NCBI GenBank assembly: GCA_002405525.1
Contig: DHLY01000015.1
Span: forward strand, 19,533-45,117
Direction: 5' to 3'
Origin: Proteobacteria bacterium UBA4656
GTDB taxonomy: Bacteria > Pseudomonadota > Gammaproteobacteria > Xanthomonadales > Ahniellaceae
Length of the DNA stretch: 25,585 nucleotides
In this document: piece by piece, positions 7,946 to 19,704 of the stretch
Layout: each line of letters begins with the position of its first letter
How positions within the stretch are numbered: the first letter of the stretch is position 1
Position numbers and translations under genes: made by a program
The notes under the pieces: model-generated
What the model was told of the DNA's origin: nothing
The model's input: the letters and a program-made list of their open reading frames with translations, nothing else
Databases searched by the model: none

Positions 7946-7993
7946 AAAGCAGCGGCGAACAGCCTGGACGGCGGGCCGTCGAAGGCGTTCGGC

Positions 7994-11518
<3,525 letters not shown>

Positions 11519-11545
11519 GGGGCCGGCGCGCGGGGCCAGCCGGGG

Positions 11546-11574
11546 ACCTTACGGCGCGGGCCGATGCCGGGCAA
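11546..11574 (-). promoter_or_regulatory. Candidate dnaE promoter
   Basis: On the minus strand TTGCCC (11574-11569) and TAAGGT (11551-11546) are spaced 17 bp apart, and the -10 ends 27 bp before the dnaE ATG. Each box matches the sigma70 consensus only partly. It would let dnaE be transcribed without rnhB. Confidence 0.35.
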
Positions 11575-11584
11575 GGCTTGACAG

Positions 11585-11621
11585 CGTGGGCCGCGGCGCA
11601 TCGACGCCGCCGCGGCCCGTG
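11585..11621 (-). terminator. Strong GC hairpin after the BNR lipoprotein gene
   Basis: An 11-bp perfect stem (11588-11598 with 11608-11618), extendable to 14 bp with two G-T pairs, has a 9-nt loop. It lies 19 bp past the lipoprotein stop on the minus strand. No T-run follows, so it is not a textbook intrinsic terminator but is well placed to end that transcript. Confidence 0.4.
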
Positions 11622-11639
11622 GGTCCCAGCGAGTGTGGA

Positions 11640-14282
11640 TCAGGGCGCTTCAAAACCGTTGCCGAACACCGCGTCCGGGAACGGTGCGACCGTGGTGCGG
11701 TACACGCTGCGGCCGTGGGTGAAGGCGAACAGTTCCAGGTCCCCGCTGTCCGGGTTGCGCTGCAGGACCAGTTCCTCGACCACGGTGTTGGCCGCGCCGG
11801 TGTTCTCGCGCAGCCAGGTCTGTCCGCCGTCGATGGTGACGAACACCCCGACATCGGTGCCGACGAAGATGCGCTGGCCACCGGGCCACGTCGGGTCGAT
11901 CACCGCGGTGTGCACCGGCACGTTGGGAATGCGCGAGGACCCGGCGCCGCCGATGCCCGTCCAGGTCTGCCCGCCGTCCGTGCTGCGGAACACGTGCGCC
12001 GCGGCGGTCGGGTTGGAGAGCGGATTGAACGTCGCGTAGACCGCAACCACCGTGCGCTGGTCGGCCGGCAGGCCCGCCTCGGCGGTGTTGAAGGCGATGT
12101 CGCCGACGAAGCCGGAGCGCGGTCGCGTGCCGGCCCACACCGTGGTGCCGGTGGCGGTGGATGCCGAGGCATTGCGCAGGAGCTGGCCCTGCGTGGTGCC
12201 CACCACGACCAGGTTCGAATCGCCCGGGGCGATCGCCTGGGCGCTGATCCGGTGGAAGGCGTTGAACGGGGCGGCGGTGGAGATCGGGGCGCTCGCCGCG
12301 GTCCAGTTGGCCGCCGCATTGGTCGTGCGCCACAGCCGGGTGCCACTGGTCCACAGCGTGTCCGGTGCGTTGGGGTCCATCGCGAACGGGTTGATGAAGA
12401 GTACGCTGTCGGTGATGCCGTCGATGGCCAGCTCGAAGGTTTGCCCGCCGTCCACGGATTTCTGCAGGGAGAGGTCGAAGTTGGTGGCATAGACCACCTG
12501 CGTGTTCGCCGGCGATACCGCAACGTAGCCACCGTCGCCGCCGAGGATCTCCTGCCACTGGTTGGCGCCCAGCGGCGGCCGGCGCCGCAGGGTGCCGTTG
12601 TCCTGAGTGCCGCCGAGGAAGGCGCGCGAATCCGGGTACACCGTGCCGTGATAGAACTGGGTCACCGAATAGCCGTTGTTGAGCGAGGTCCAGGTCACTT
12701 CGGGCAGGTTGGCCTGACCGCAGACGGAGTTCGCCGGCGTGTTGCTGGCATCTGTTCCGACCGCCGCCGTGGCGTTGTCGCTGCGCTGCAGGCCGCCGTC
12801 GTTGGCGGTGTAGACCGTGCGGTTGCTCGTCCCGTTGTAATCCGGATGGAACGCGATCGCGTGATGGTCGGCGTGCGCGTAGTTCGGGTCGTTGGCCGGG
12901 AACCACCAGTACGATGCGTTGCCCCAGGTCTGGCCGCCGTCGTCGGAGCGGAACAGGTCGATGCCGCCGGCCCACACACGGTCGGGATTGGTCGGATCGA
13001 CCGCGATCGCGTTGTCATACCAGCCCTGGCTGATGAACTGATTCGATCCCGGGGGCGCGAACCCGCACTCCTCCAGGCGCGCGATCACCGCGTTGGTGAG
13101 CAGCATGTTGCTGTTGGCGTTGCTGCCATCGTTGCTGCGACGGACCTGCCACGTGGTGCCGCCATCGTTGGAGCGGTAAACGGCAAGCAGGCCGTCGGCC
13201 GTGTTGCCGGGCACGTTGCTGGCTGCCAGCGCATAGACCACCTGAGGGTTGCTCGGCGCATGGGCCAGCGTGGTTCGCGCCTGGTCCGGTGATCCGAGCG
13301 TCGCGGTCCAGGCCCCGCCGCCGAGTGCGTCGGTGTTGCGGTAGACCGCGCCGAGGTCGGTCGGGTTGATTGCAAAGGAGCCGCAACTGACGAGCACATC
13401 GTCGGCGCTGGCGCTGCCCGGTCGCACGGAGATGTCGTAGCAGCCTCCGAAATGGGTCGCCGGGCTGCCGCCGACGGTCGATGCGCCGGCATTGATCGCC
13501 TGGGTCCAGTTGGCGCCGCCGTCGGTGGAGCGCCACAGGCCGGTGTTGGTTGCCGCGTACAGGCCCTGCGGGTTGCTCGGGCTCTGTGCGAGGTCATTGA
13601 CGAACAGGAAGTTGATGTTGGTCGCGGACGGGGCGGTCGACGGCAGTTGCGTGAAATCGAGTCCGCCGTTGGTCGACACGAAGATGCCAGCGCCGCGCAC
13701 GGCATCGCCGTTGAAGTAGCCCTCGCCGGTGCCGATCCACAGGCGCGACGGATTGCTGCGGTCGATCACGCCCGAATTGACCGCGATGTTGGGCGCCAGA
13801 TCGCTCAGCGGCACCCAGTTGGCCCCCGCGTTGGTGGACTTCCACAGCCCGCCGGCCACGCCGGCGATGTACATGGTGGAGGCCCGCCCCGGCTCGAACA
13901 GGATCACCCGGGTGCGCCCGCCGATGTTGCCAGGCCCGAGCTGCTGCCACGTCGACAGCTGGCCGATCGCCGAGCGCTGCGCGGGGCCGCTGACGGCCAA
14001 CGTGGCGCTGTTCATCCACGACATCCCGGCGGCTTCGCGTTCGGCAGCGGTCCACAGCGCGACATCGAGCGAGGTTTCGCCCTGCGGGGCGCGCATCTGC
14101 ACGAAGTAGCGCGCCGCCTCGGCAGGCTTGTCGTAACGCTTCTTGGTCTTGGCGCGCATCGCCGACACGTCCGGCGCGTGCGCGCCCGAGGGAATGGCGA
14201 TGCGGGCTTCGCGCGTCGCGCAGGCGGACAACGCGAGCGCGATGGCGCCGGCAAGGGCGGCGCGGGTCAGGCGGCGGTTCAT
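11640..14282 (-). CDS. BNR/VPS10-type beta-propeller lipoprotein
   Basis: This 880-residue protein begins MNRRLTRAAL, then a hydrophobic stretch and the lipobox LSAC (Cys21), so it should be a lipid-anchored envelope protein. From about residue 105 to the end it consists of sialidase/VPS10-like propeller blades with Asp-box-like motifs: STNAGANW, STDGGANW, SNDGGTTW, SDDGGQTW, SVDGGQTF, STDGGQTW and TIDGGQTW. No sialidase catalytic residues can be assigned, so binding is as likely as catalysis; GH74-like enzymes share such blades. The tail is FPDAVFGNGFEAP, similar to the end of the FG-GAP protein at 15704. The open frame runs upstream, but the ATG at 14282 gives the lipoprotein signal and has GGAG about 6 nt before it. 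It is divergent from the VIT gene. Confidence 0.85.
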   Translation of the reverse strand: MNRRLTRAALAGAIALALSACATREARIAIPSGAHAPDVSAMRAKTKKRYDKPAEAARYFVQMRAPQGETSLDVALWTAAEREAAGMSWMNSATLAVSGPAQRSAIGQLSTWQQLGPGNIGGRTRVILFEPGRASTMYIAGVAGGLWKSTNAGANWVPLSDLAPNIAVNSGVIDRSNPSRLWIGTGEGYFNGDAVRGAGIFVSTNGGLDFTQLPSTAPSATNINFLFVNDLAQSPSNPQGLYAATNTGLWRSTDGGANWTQAINAGASTVGGSPATHFGGCYDISVRPGSASADDVLVSCGSFAINPTDLGAVYRNTDALGGGAWTATLGSPDQARTTLAHAPSNPQVVYALAASNVPGNTADGLLAVYRSNDGGTTWQVRRSNDGSNANSNMLLTNAVIARLEECGFAPPGSNQFISQGWYDNAIAVDPTNPDRVWAGGIDLFRSDDGGQTWGNASYWWFPANDPNYAHADHHAIAFHPDYNGTSNRTVYTANDGGLQRSDNATAAVGTDASNTPANSVCGQANLPEVTWTSLNNGYSVTQFYHGTVYPDSRAFLGGTQDNGTLRRRPPLGANQWQEILGGDGGYVAVSPANTQVVYATNFDLSLQKSVDGGQTFELAIDGITDSVLFINPFAMDPNAPDTLWTSGTRLWRTTNAAANWTAASAPISTAAPFNAFHRISAQAIAPGDSNLVVVGTTQGQLLRNASASTATGTTVWAGTRPRSGFVGDIAFNTAEAGLPADQRTVVAVYATFNPLSNPTAAAHVFRSTDGGQTWTGIGGAGSSRIPNVPVHTAVIDPTWPGGQRIFVGTDVGVFVTIDGGQTWLRENTGAANTVVEELVLQRNPDSGDLELFAFTHGRSVYRTTVAPFPDAVFGNGFEAP

Positions 14283-14588
14283 GCTGCTCTCCGGTGGGGT
14301 GCGATGGGCGGGGTCGATCGCGGGGCTCCGGCACGCGATCACGGGCGCCACGATAGGCACACCGCGCGCGGGTGGCCTGTGCCGGCTGTCACTGTGGCTT
14401 TCGGCACCTGTGCATCGGCGACCTCGCGCGCAGCCGAAGCCCACCCTGCGATGCGCTGCCGCCGCCCGGTATGGCGGGCGGCGGCCGCCACGTTCACGGC
14501 GATGCGTCGGGTCGCCGGTGGCGCGTGTGTCGTGTCGCGGTGGCGTCCGCGCTACGATCTCCGAGCGCGCACACCCCGGGAGCGACCG
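14283..14588. other. Divergent intergenic region with a 10-bp inverted repeat
   Basis: A 306-bp spacer between the divergent lipoprotein and VIT genes. It holds both ribosome sites and a perfect inverted repeat GCCGCCGCCC / GGGCGGCGGC (14458-14467 with 14476-14485, 8-bp centre) that could be an operator or a cruciform. I see no convincing -35/-10 pair and no believable gene. Confidence 0.4.
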
Positions 14589-15278
14589 ATGCTGCACCGT
14601 GAACGGCACCGTACGGAGCACATCGGCTGGCTGCGCGCGGCGGTGATGGGCGCCAACGATGGCATCGTGTCGACCGCGAGCCTGGTGCTCGGCGTCGCGG
14701 CATCGGGTGCCGGTTCGCAGGCGATCCTGGTCGCCGGGGTCGCCGGGCTGGTGGCCGGCGCGATGTCGATGGCCGCCGGCGAGTATGTCTCGGTCAGCTC
14801 GCAGTCGGACACCGAAAGCGCGGACCTCGAGCGCGAGCGGCGCGAACTGGCCGCCGATCCGGCCTCCGAGCTCGACGAACTCACCGGCATCTGGACTCGG
14901 CGCGGGCTCGATCCCACGCTGGCGCGCCAGGTCGCCGTGCAGCTGACCGTGCACGACGCGCTCGGCGCGCACGCGCGCGATGAACTGGGGCGTTCCGAAC
15001 TGCAGGTCGCGCGCCCGGTGCAGGCCGCGCTCGCCTCGGCGGCGACCTTCGCCGGGGGCGCCGCCTTGCCGCTGGCGGCGGCCTGGGGGTCGCCGGCTTC
15101 GATGCTATCGGCCGTGGTGGCGGGATCGTCGCTGGCCTGTCTCGCCGCGCTGGGGGGGCTGGCGGCCTGGGTCGGCGGCGCCGGCGCGATCCGCGGCGCG
15201 GCGCGCGTGACCTTCTGGGGCGCGCTGGCGATGGCCGCGACCGCGGCGGTCGGCGGCCTGTTCGGCGTGGTGGCCTGA
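14589..15278 (+). CDS. VIT1/CCC1-family Fe2+/Mn2+ transporter
   Basis: A 229-residue inner-membrane protein of the vacuolar iron transporter family. The first membrane segment has AVMGANDGIVSTASLVLGVA and the second AGAMSMAAGEYVSVSSQSDTE, both family signatures that include metal-path residues. A cytoplasmic acidic/basic stretch (DLERERRELAADPASELDEL, about residues 79-98) corresponds to the metal-binding loop, and three further hydrophobic segments fill the C-terminal half, giving the usual five. Bacterial members export or store Fe2+ or Mn2+; which metal applies here is not visible. The ATG at 14589 has GGGAG about 6 nt upstream. Repeat copy C begins at the base after the stop. It is the only plus-strand gene in the accessory block. 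Confidence 0.9.
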   Translation: MLHRERHRTEHIGWLRAAVMGANDGIVSTASLVLGVAASGAGSQAILVAGVAGLVAGAMSMAAGEYVSVSSQSDTESADLERERRELAADPASELDELTGIWTRRGLDPTLARQVAVQLTVHDALGAHARDELGRSELQVARPVQAALASAATFAGGAALPLAAAWGSPASMLSAVVAGSSLACLAALGGLAAWVGGAGAIRGAARVTFWGALAMAATAAVGGLFGVVA

Positions 15279-15437
15279 CAGGCTGCAAAGAAACAGCTTT
15301 TCGACCAGGCCATGGGTTGCCCGCGCGCGGGTCATGCACGCGAGTGCGTGATTCGCACGAGCGAGTCCGGGCCTGTGCCGGACTCGCGACTGGAGAAACC
15401 CACAGGATGCGGGTTGTCTTGAAGGCGCTGAGCCTTC
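15279..15437 (+). repeat. Dispersed structured element, copy C
   Basis: Starts directly after the VIT stop codon. It has the best-formed hairpins of the three copies: CATGCAC / GTGCGTG with GCGA tetraloop (15333-15350, all seven positions paired, one G-T) and a perfect 10-bp GCGAGTCCGG / CCGGACTCGC with loop GCCTGTG (15361-15387). The 5' hairpin is reduced to GCTG / CAGC. The 3' part has AACCC / GGGTT, then GTCTT and a small GAAGGC / GCCTTC hairpin (15421-15437), and differs from the CAGGCTCCG ends of copies A and B. Confidence 0.85.
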
Positions 15438-15703
15438 GGACGCTGCGGCGGTTCCCTGCCGCAGCCGCGGGGGCGCGTTTGCGCGCGCACGACGCCTCGC
15501 CGTCGGCGAAGTTCGCGTGGACTGCGATGCGGGCCCGTGGGATCCGGCCCCGGAGGTCGCGGCTGGCGAGGCGCCCGCGGCGACGGCCGCGCGATCGAAG
15601 CCTGCCGGAGCCCAGCCCTCGCGCGATGTGCTGCTGCGCTGCCGGCAGGATCGCCCGGCGCCGGGGCCTGGCAGGATGCGTCCCGCCAGGCCGGCGGCTG
15701 GAA
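15438..15703. other. Non-coding spacer with an inverted repeat
   Basis: About 266 bp between repeat copy C and the end of the FG-GAP gene. A perfect 8-bp inverted repeat GCTGCGGC / GCCGCAGC lies at 15442-15449 and 15458-15465. Open frames here lack ribosome sites and protein-like composition. No T-run terminator is seen on either strand. Confidence 0.45.
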
Positions 15704-18466
15704 TCAGGGCGACGGGGACTCGAAGTCGCCGCGGAAGATGAGGTCCGAACGCACGGGGAAGCAATCCTGCGGTGGGAGAACTGGTCCCAGCCGGCTCCAC
15801 GTGAGGTCACGCACCACGTAGTCGACCACCGTGAACTGGTGCTCGTAACCGACGTTCGAGCGCTCGCTGGCGCGGTACGCATAGGGCTGCGTGCGATACT
15901 CGCAGTTGAGGTTCGAGCCGGCGGGGAAACCGCCCACCGCGCCCGCGTACATCAAGCCCTGGCCCCAGTACATGGTGGTCGAGTTCTCCTCGGTCACGCC
16001 GGTCGAGTACTCGTAGGCGCCGCCGCCGACCGCCTGCACGATGACGCCGGCCTCGAAGTCGAGTTCGGCGCCGACGCGGGTCGAGTGCGAGATCGAGTTG
16101 TTCGAGCCGACGGTATTGGTGGTGGAATCGGCGAGGTCCCAGGCGTTGATGCCGGTGCCGCCGATCGTGACGCTGCTCCAGATCGAAGTCAGGAACGGTG
16201 CGCCCGGCAGTTGCCCGGGCGCCGGCGGCGGCGCGAGCTGGGTCGCCGCACAGTTGAACTTGGCATCGAAGGGGTCGGTCGACGTGTCCACCGGCGCGCC
16301 GGTCCACAGCAGATCGCCGCGGACGTCGATGCACACGTAGCGCGCGGGCGACCCCCGGCGATTGGCCACGCGCGCGCGGAAGCGACCGTCGTTGCGCACG
16401 GGGTCGGTCACCGACTGCGGGTAATCGGGCGGGTCCTTGTGCACGTCGCCGAATACCTGGATCTCGGCCACGCGAACGGTCGCGGTGCCGGGGCGCTGCA
16501 GGCGGACGTAGCGTGCGCGAAGGGGGGCGAAGCCGCTGGCCAGGTTGCCGCGGGTGCGGATGTTCCAGCGGTCCACGCCGTTGCGCGACAGCGGGTCGGG
16601 CTCGATCGCGGTCACGCCAGGCCCCGATGGGGGCGCATCGCCCGCGAACGCAGTCTCCGAGGCATGCAGGCGAAATCCGTCGAGCGTGGCGGCCTGGCCC
16701 GTGAGCGGGAACACGCGGATGCTGGTGATGTCCCGCGTCTCGCCAAGGTCGATCTGCACGAAGGGCGCGGTCGCGTCGACTGGCGACATCAGGCCGGCAC
16801 CGAACTGGCCGTCGGTCACGTTGCCCGTCTGCGTGCCGGACGCCGGGGCGAAGTTCACCGTGGCGTTGCGGAACAGCGCGATGCTGGCCCAGTCCGGTTG
16901 CAGCGGCATCCACTGCGAAGGTGGGCCCCCCACGCCGCTTCCCGCGCCGGTGAAGGTGTCCCAGGTCTGCAGGTCGGTGGCCGTGAAGCTGCGCAGCTGG
17001 TCGTTGTTCGCGCCGCGGCGGATCAACTCGCAGGCGCGCACGTCGCTGCCGCCGTCGGCCACGCCGTCGCGCAGGACCTGGTAGTCGTAGCAGTCGAAGG
17101 TGTTCTCTTCGACCACCACCAGGCCTTCTCCGCGGTCCTGTTGCTGCGATTCGCCGGTGGTGGTGGTCGCTTCGCTGCCGCGCAGTTCGCCGCGCCGCGA
17201 CCCATAGTTGTAGCCGGCCGTCGCCTTGGCCGCCGCCTTGGCGCCGATGCCGAGGATGTCGCCGCCGACCGACACGCCGAGGTAGGCCGATACGTCGTGC
17301 GAGCTGAAGGTGTCGAAGCGCTGCTCCTGCGTCGACCCGGTGGTGCGGGTCTTGCCGATGGTGGCGAGAAAGCCGCTGCTGTTGGCCTGCAGTCGCTCCC
17401 AGTACGGCGGCAGCTTGACCACCGAGCGCACCAGCGGCTCGCGCACGCGGCGACAGGTCGTGCCGAGGTCGGCCAGCACGCTGTCCCGGTCCCAGTCGGC
17501 CAGTCGCAGTTGCAGTTCGTTGGTGTCGCCGAAGCTGGTCGGGAAGTCGAAGGTGTTGCGCAACTGGAAGCTCGCGGGGTTGGGAAAGGCGTTGGGGTCT
17601 GCCGGACGCTGCATGGCGAAGCGCCGTACCCGCGTGAGCACGGCGCTGCCGGACGCCGTGACTCTGTCGCGCACCGCAAGAACGACGTCGCCGATGCTGT
17701 CCCCGTCGGCATCGCCGACGGCGAGGTCGAACTGGGCGCGCTCGAGGCGGTCGTCGCCGACCGGGAGCACGACGTCTGCCACGATGGCCGGCGTCGCGGG
17801 CGCGACGCCGATCGGGAAGCCCTGGGCGTTGAAAAGGGCCTTGAAGACCTCGATGCGCATGGTCGGGGTGTTCTGAAGTTGCCGCGCAACGACGAACTCC
17901 AGATCCGGCCGACGGTCGACCTCGCCCATCGCGACCGCCACGAAACGCTCGCCGCTGTTGGGGACGGTATTGGCGTTCGGAGGCGCCTGCAGCGCGAAAT
18001 CGGTGATCTGGTTCGCGCTGCCGCGGGTGGTGGTGAAGAAGCGCAGCGCCTGGGAGACCGGTCCCAGCGTGCCCTTCGGGTCCTGCGGCGTGGCATGGAT
18101 CAGCAGTTCGGCCGCCGCGCTGCCGCCGAGGTCGCCGGCATGCAGCTGGAGATCCGCAACCTCGTTGGGCGGCGAGACGCGCGTGTCCAGGAAAGTGCGA
18201 TGGGTGAGCGTCATCGCCGGGTTGGTCCCCGTCGCGCTGCCCGCCGCGCGGACGACGATCCATGCGTAGGTGGACACCGGCTGGCTGCGGGTGCTCACGA
18301 GCACGACCTGGTCCCGACCCTCGAGCAACACATCGGCGGCGGCAAGCCGCACGTTGGCCGTCCCGTTGAACTCGGCCGCCGGGAGGATCCAGGTGCCGAG
18401 CGCGGCGTTGCTTGCCTGCGCGATGTTGCCGTTGGCGTCGCCCGACAGGGCGATGACCCGGACCAC
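15704..18466 (-). CDS. C-terminal 920 residues of a secreted FG-GAP/discoidin protein, downstream of an in-frame TAG
   Basis: This frame is the same as that of the fragment at 18476-19009 and is separated from it only by one TAG and three sense codons, so both are parts of one gene (15704-19009, about 1100 codons). Numbered from the GTG at 18466: residues 1-340 carry more FG-GAP/VCBS-type blades (ALSGDANGN, GDADGDSIGDVVLAV, LADWDRDSV); 380-465 is a Ser/Thr/Gly-rich segment of alternating small and polar residues; 525-674 is an F5/8 type C (discoidin) domain, with FVQIDLGETRDITSIRVF and ARYVRLQRPG...VAEIQVFGD; 785-845 is a second Thr/Ser/Gly segment similar to the first. The tail SDLIFRGDFESPSP resembles that of the propeller lipoprotein. 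Alone, the fragment has no signal peptide, so it would not be exported. Role unknown; discoidin and FG-GAP domains suggest surface or glycan binding. Confidence 0.75.
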   Translation of the reverse strand: MVRVIALSGDANGNIAQASNAALGTWILPAAEFNGTANVRLAAADVLLEGRDQVVLVSTRSQPVSTYAWIVVRAAGSATGTNPAMTLTHRTFLDTRVSPPNEVADLQLHAGDLGGSAAAELLIHATPQDPKGTLGPVSQALRFFTTTRGSANQITDFALQAPPNANTVPNSGERFVAVAMGEVDRRPDLEFVVARQLQNTPTMRIEVFKALFNAQGFPIGVAPATPAIVADVVLPVGDDRLERAQFDLAVGDADGDSIGDVVLAVRDRVTASGSAVLTRVRRFAMQRPADPNAFPNPASFQLRNTFDFPTSFGDTNELQLRLADWDRDSVLADLGTTCRRVREPLVRSVVKLPPYWERLQANSSGFLATIGKTRTTGSTQEQRFDTFSSHDVSAYLGVSVGGDILGIGAKAAAKATAGYNYGSRRGELRGSEATTTTGESQQQDRGEGLVVVEENTFDCYDYQVLRDGVADGGSDVRACELIRRGANNDQLRSFTATDLQTWDTFTGAGSGVGGPPSQWMPLQPDWASIALFRNATVNFAPASGTQTGNVTDGQFGAGLMSPVDATAPFVQIDLGETRDITSIRVFPLTGQAATLDGFRLHASETAFAGDAPPSGPGVTAIEPDPLSRNGVDRWNIRTRGNLASGFAPLRARYVRLQRPGTATVRVAEIQVFGDVHKDPPDYPQSVTDPVRNDGRFRARVANRRGSPARYVCIDVRGDLLWTGAPVDTSTDPFDAKFNCAATQLAPPPAPGQLPGAPFLTSIWSSVTIGGTGINAWDLADSTTNTVGSNNSISHSTRVGAELDFEAGVIVQAVGGGAYEYSTGVTEENSTTMYWGQGLMYAGAVGGFPAGSNLNCEYRTQPYAYRASERSNVGYEHQFTVVDYVVRDLTWSRLGPVLPPQDCFPVRSDLIFRGDFESPSP

Positions 18467-18475
18467 GTTGTTGGC

Positions 18476-18478
18476 CTA
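18476..18478 (-). other. In-frame amber codon splitting the FG-GAP protein gene
   Basis: TAG at codon 178 of the 15704-19009 reading frame, inside an FG-GAP blade (EIVVAAR, stop, ANNVVRVIAL). The frame is intact on both sides. Comparison with the preceding blade (ELVVVAGRSNGAIGV) suggests a lost Ser (TCG) or Gln (CAG) codon, each one base from TAG. It may be a nonsense mutation, a sequencing error or, less likely, a readthrough site. Confidence 0.85.
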
Positions 18479-19009
18479 GCGCGCGGCGACCACGATTTCG
18501 CGGCGACCGTCGGTGCTGCCGTCGAGATCCGCCGAGGCAACCTGCAGGTCGAGCAGGGCACTGCCTTGGTTGCTGGTCCACTCCCATCCGCCGAACTGGT
18601 CGTTGGCGCCGGCCGTGGTCGCGCTGCGGCGGACGGTGCGCACGCCGATCGCGCCGTTGCTGCGCCCGGCGACCACGACCAGTTCGTCGCGTCCGTCGCC
18701 GTCCAGGTCCGTGTTCGCCGACGCCATGCGCGTGGCCGAGGCCAGCACACCATCGAGCGCACCCTGGCGTTCCTGGGCGAGCGACAGGCCGGCCAGCTGG
18801 AAGTTGGCCGCGGTACCGTTGGTCTGGCGGCGGATCAGGATCGGCTCCTGATCGCGGCCGAGCGAGATCCGTTTGCCGAAGGGTGTCCCGAGGCAGTCGA
18901 TGCCGGTGGAGCCCTTGACCTGGAACGGATCGGGTCTGTCCTTGGCGGCTGCCGCGCCGGCCGCGAAGGCTGCGGCCAGGGAAAGTGCGGCGATGAACGG
19001 GCGTTGCAT
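18476..19009 (-). CDS. N-terminal 177 residues of the secreted FG-GAP/discoidin protein, ending at an in-frame TAG
   Basis: The product starts MQRPFIAALSLAAAFAAGAAAA, a clear signal peptide cut near residue 22. Two FG-GAP/VCBS calcium-binding motifs follow: NTDLDGDGRDELVVVAG (99-115) and SADLDGSTDGRREIVVAA (159-176). Translation then stops at TAG (18478-18476), and the same frame continues for 920 more codons from 18466. The ATG at 19009 is preferred over one six codons upstream because it has GAGGGA about 6 nt before it and begins the signal peptide. As it stands, this fragment would be a short exported piece of an incomplete propeller. The gene follows rnhB on the same strand after 80 bp. 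Confidence 0.75.
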   Translation of the reverse strand: MQRPFIAALSLAAAFAAGAAAAKDRPDPFQVKGSTGIDCLGTPFGKRISLGRDQEPILIRRQTNGTAANFQLAGLSLAQERQGALDGVLASATRMASANTDLDGDGRDELVVVAGRSNGAIGVRTVRRSATTAGANDQFGGWEWTSNQGSALLDLQVASADLDGSTDGRREIVVAAR

Positions 19010-19089
19010 GGCTTGGTCCCTCGGCACCCCCGGAATGGGGGCCTCGCACGCTTATCGGGAAAGGACCAGGAATTCCCTCATGCGCCGGC
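19010..19089 (-). other. Spacer between rnhB and the FG-GAP gene
   Basis: An 80-bp spacer with a hairpin GGC(A)CCCC / GGGGGCC (19023-19043, one bulged base) just before the FG-GAP ribosome site. It may be an attenuating or RNA-stabilising stem. No clear promoter and no T-run terminator are visible, so readthrough from the rnhB operon is possible. Confidence 0.35.
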
Positions 19090-19704
19090 TCATGCGTCGA
19101 ACAGGCCGGGCGCCAGCAGTCGCCGGACCGGGGCGAACGATCGCCGGTGCGCGGGGCAGGGCCCCAGCCGCCCGAGTGCCGCGAGGTGCTCGGGGGTCGG
19201 ATAGCCCTTGTGCGCGGCGAAGCTGTAACCGGGGAAGCGGATGTCCAGCGCCACCATCAGGCGATCGCGGGCGACCTTGGCCAGGATCGAGGCGGCGGAG
19301 ATGGCCGGCTGCAGCGCGTCCCCGTCGACGATCGCGGTGGCGGGGCAGGGCAGGTCCTTCGGCAGCCGGTTACCGTCGACCAGGGCGTGGTCGGCGGCGG
19401 GAGCGAGCCCACGGAGGGCGCGCGCCATGCCGGCCAGGGTCGCCTGCAGGATGTTCAAGCGGTCGATCTCGGCGGCCTCGACCACCACGACGGCGTGGGC
19501 CAGCGCGTGGGCCACGATCTGGTCGGACAGCCGTTCGCGCGCGGCTTCGGCGAGCACCTTGGAGTCCGCGAGGCCCGCGATCGGCCGCGCGGGGTCGAGG
19601 ATCACGGCGGCGACCACCACCGGGCCCGCCAGCGGGCCGCGGCCGGCCTCGTCGACACCGGCGACGCGCAGGCCGTCCGGCAGGGCGGGCCGGGCGCGCC
19701 TCAT
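19090..19704 (-). CDS. rnhB: Ribonuclease HII
   Basis: RnhB cuts RNA in RNA-DNA hybrids and removes misincorporated ribonucleotides from DNA. The 204-residue product has the RNase HII signature [15 protein letters not shown] (residues ~15-29; catalytic Asp and Glu), the Asp in ALVDGN, and the [14 protein letters not shown] segment with the later metal-binding Asp, followed by [11 protein letters not shown] near the C-terminus. The ATG at 19704 overlaps the lpxB stop as ATGA, so translation is likely coupled. It is the last gene of the bam-lpx operon; the usual next gene, dnaE, is not adjacent here. Confidence 0.95.
   Translation of the reverse strand: MRRARPALPDGLRVAGVDEAGRGPLAGPVVVAAVILDPARPIAGLADSKVLAEAARERLSDQIVAHALAHAVVVVEAAEIDRLNILQATLAGMARALRGLAPAADHALVDGNRLPKDLPCPATAIVDGDALQPAISAASILAKVARDRLMVALDIRFPGYSFAAHKGYPTPEHLAALGRLGPCPAHRRSFAPVRRLLAPGLFDA

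Noticed and set aside
14283..14972. Extended N-terminus of the propeller lipoprotein
   Set aside because: The open frame upstream of 14282 is antisense to the VIT gene and would bury the lipoprotein signal, while ATG 14282 has a good ribosome site.
15438..15741. Small plus-strand gene after repeat copy C
   Set aside because: Arg/Pro/Ala-rich frames without ribosome site, running into the 3' end of the opposite gene; no recognisable domain.
15317..19204. Plus-strand open frame of 1295 codons
   Set aside because: It lies antisense to the FG-GAP/discoidin gene and rnhB. Its product is rich in Arg, Gly, Ala and Val with no domains; such frames arise opposite GC-rich coding DNA.
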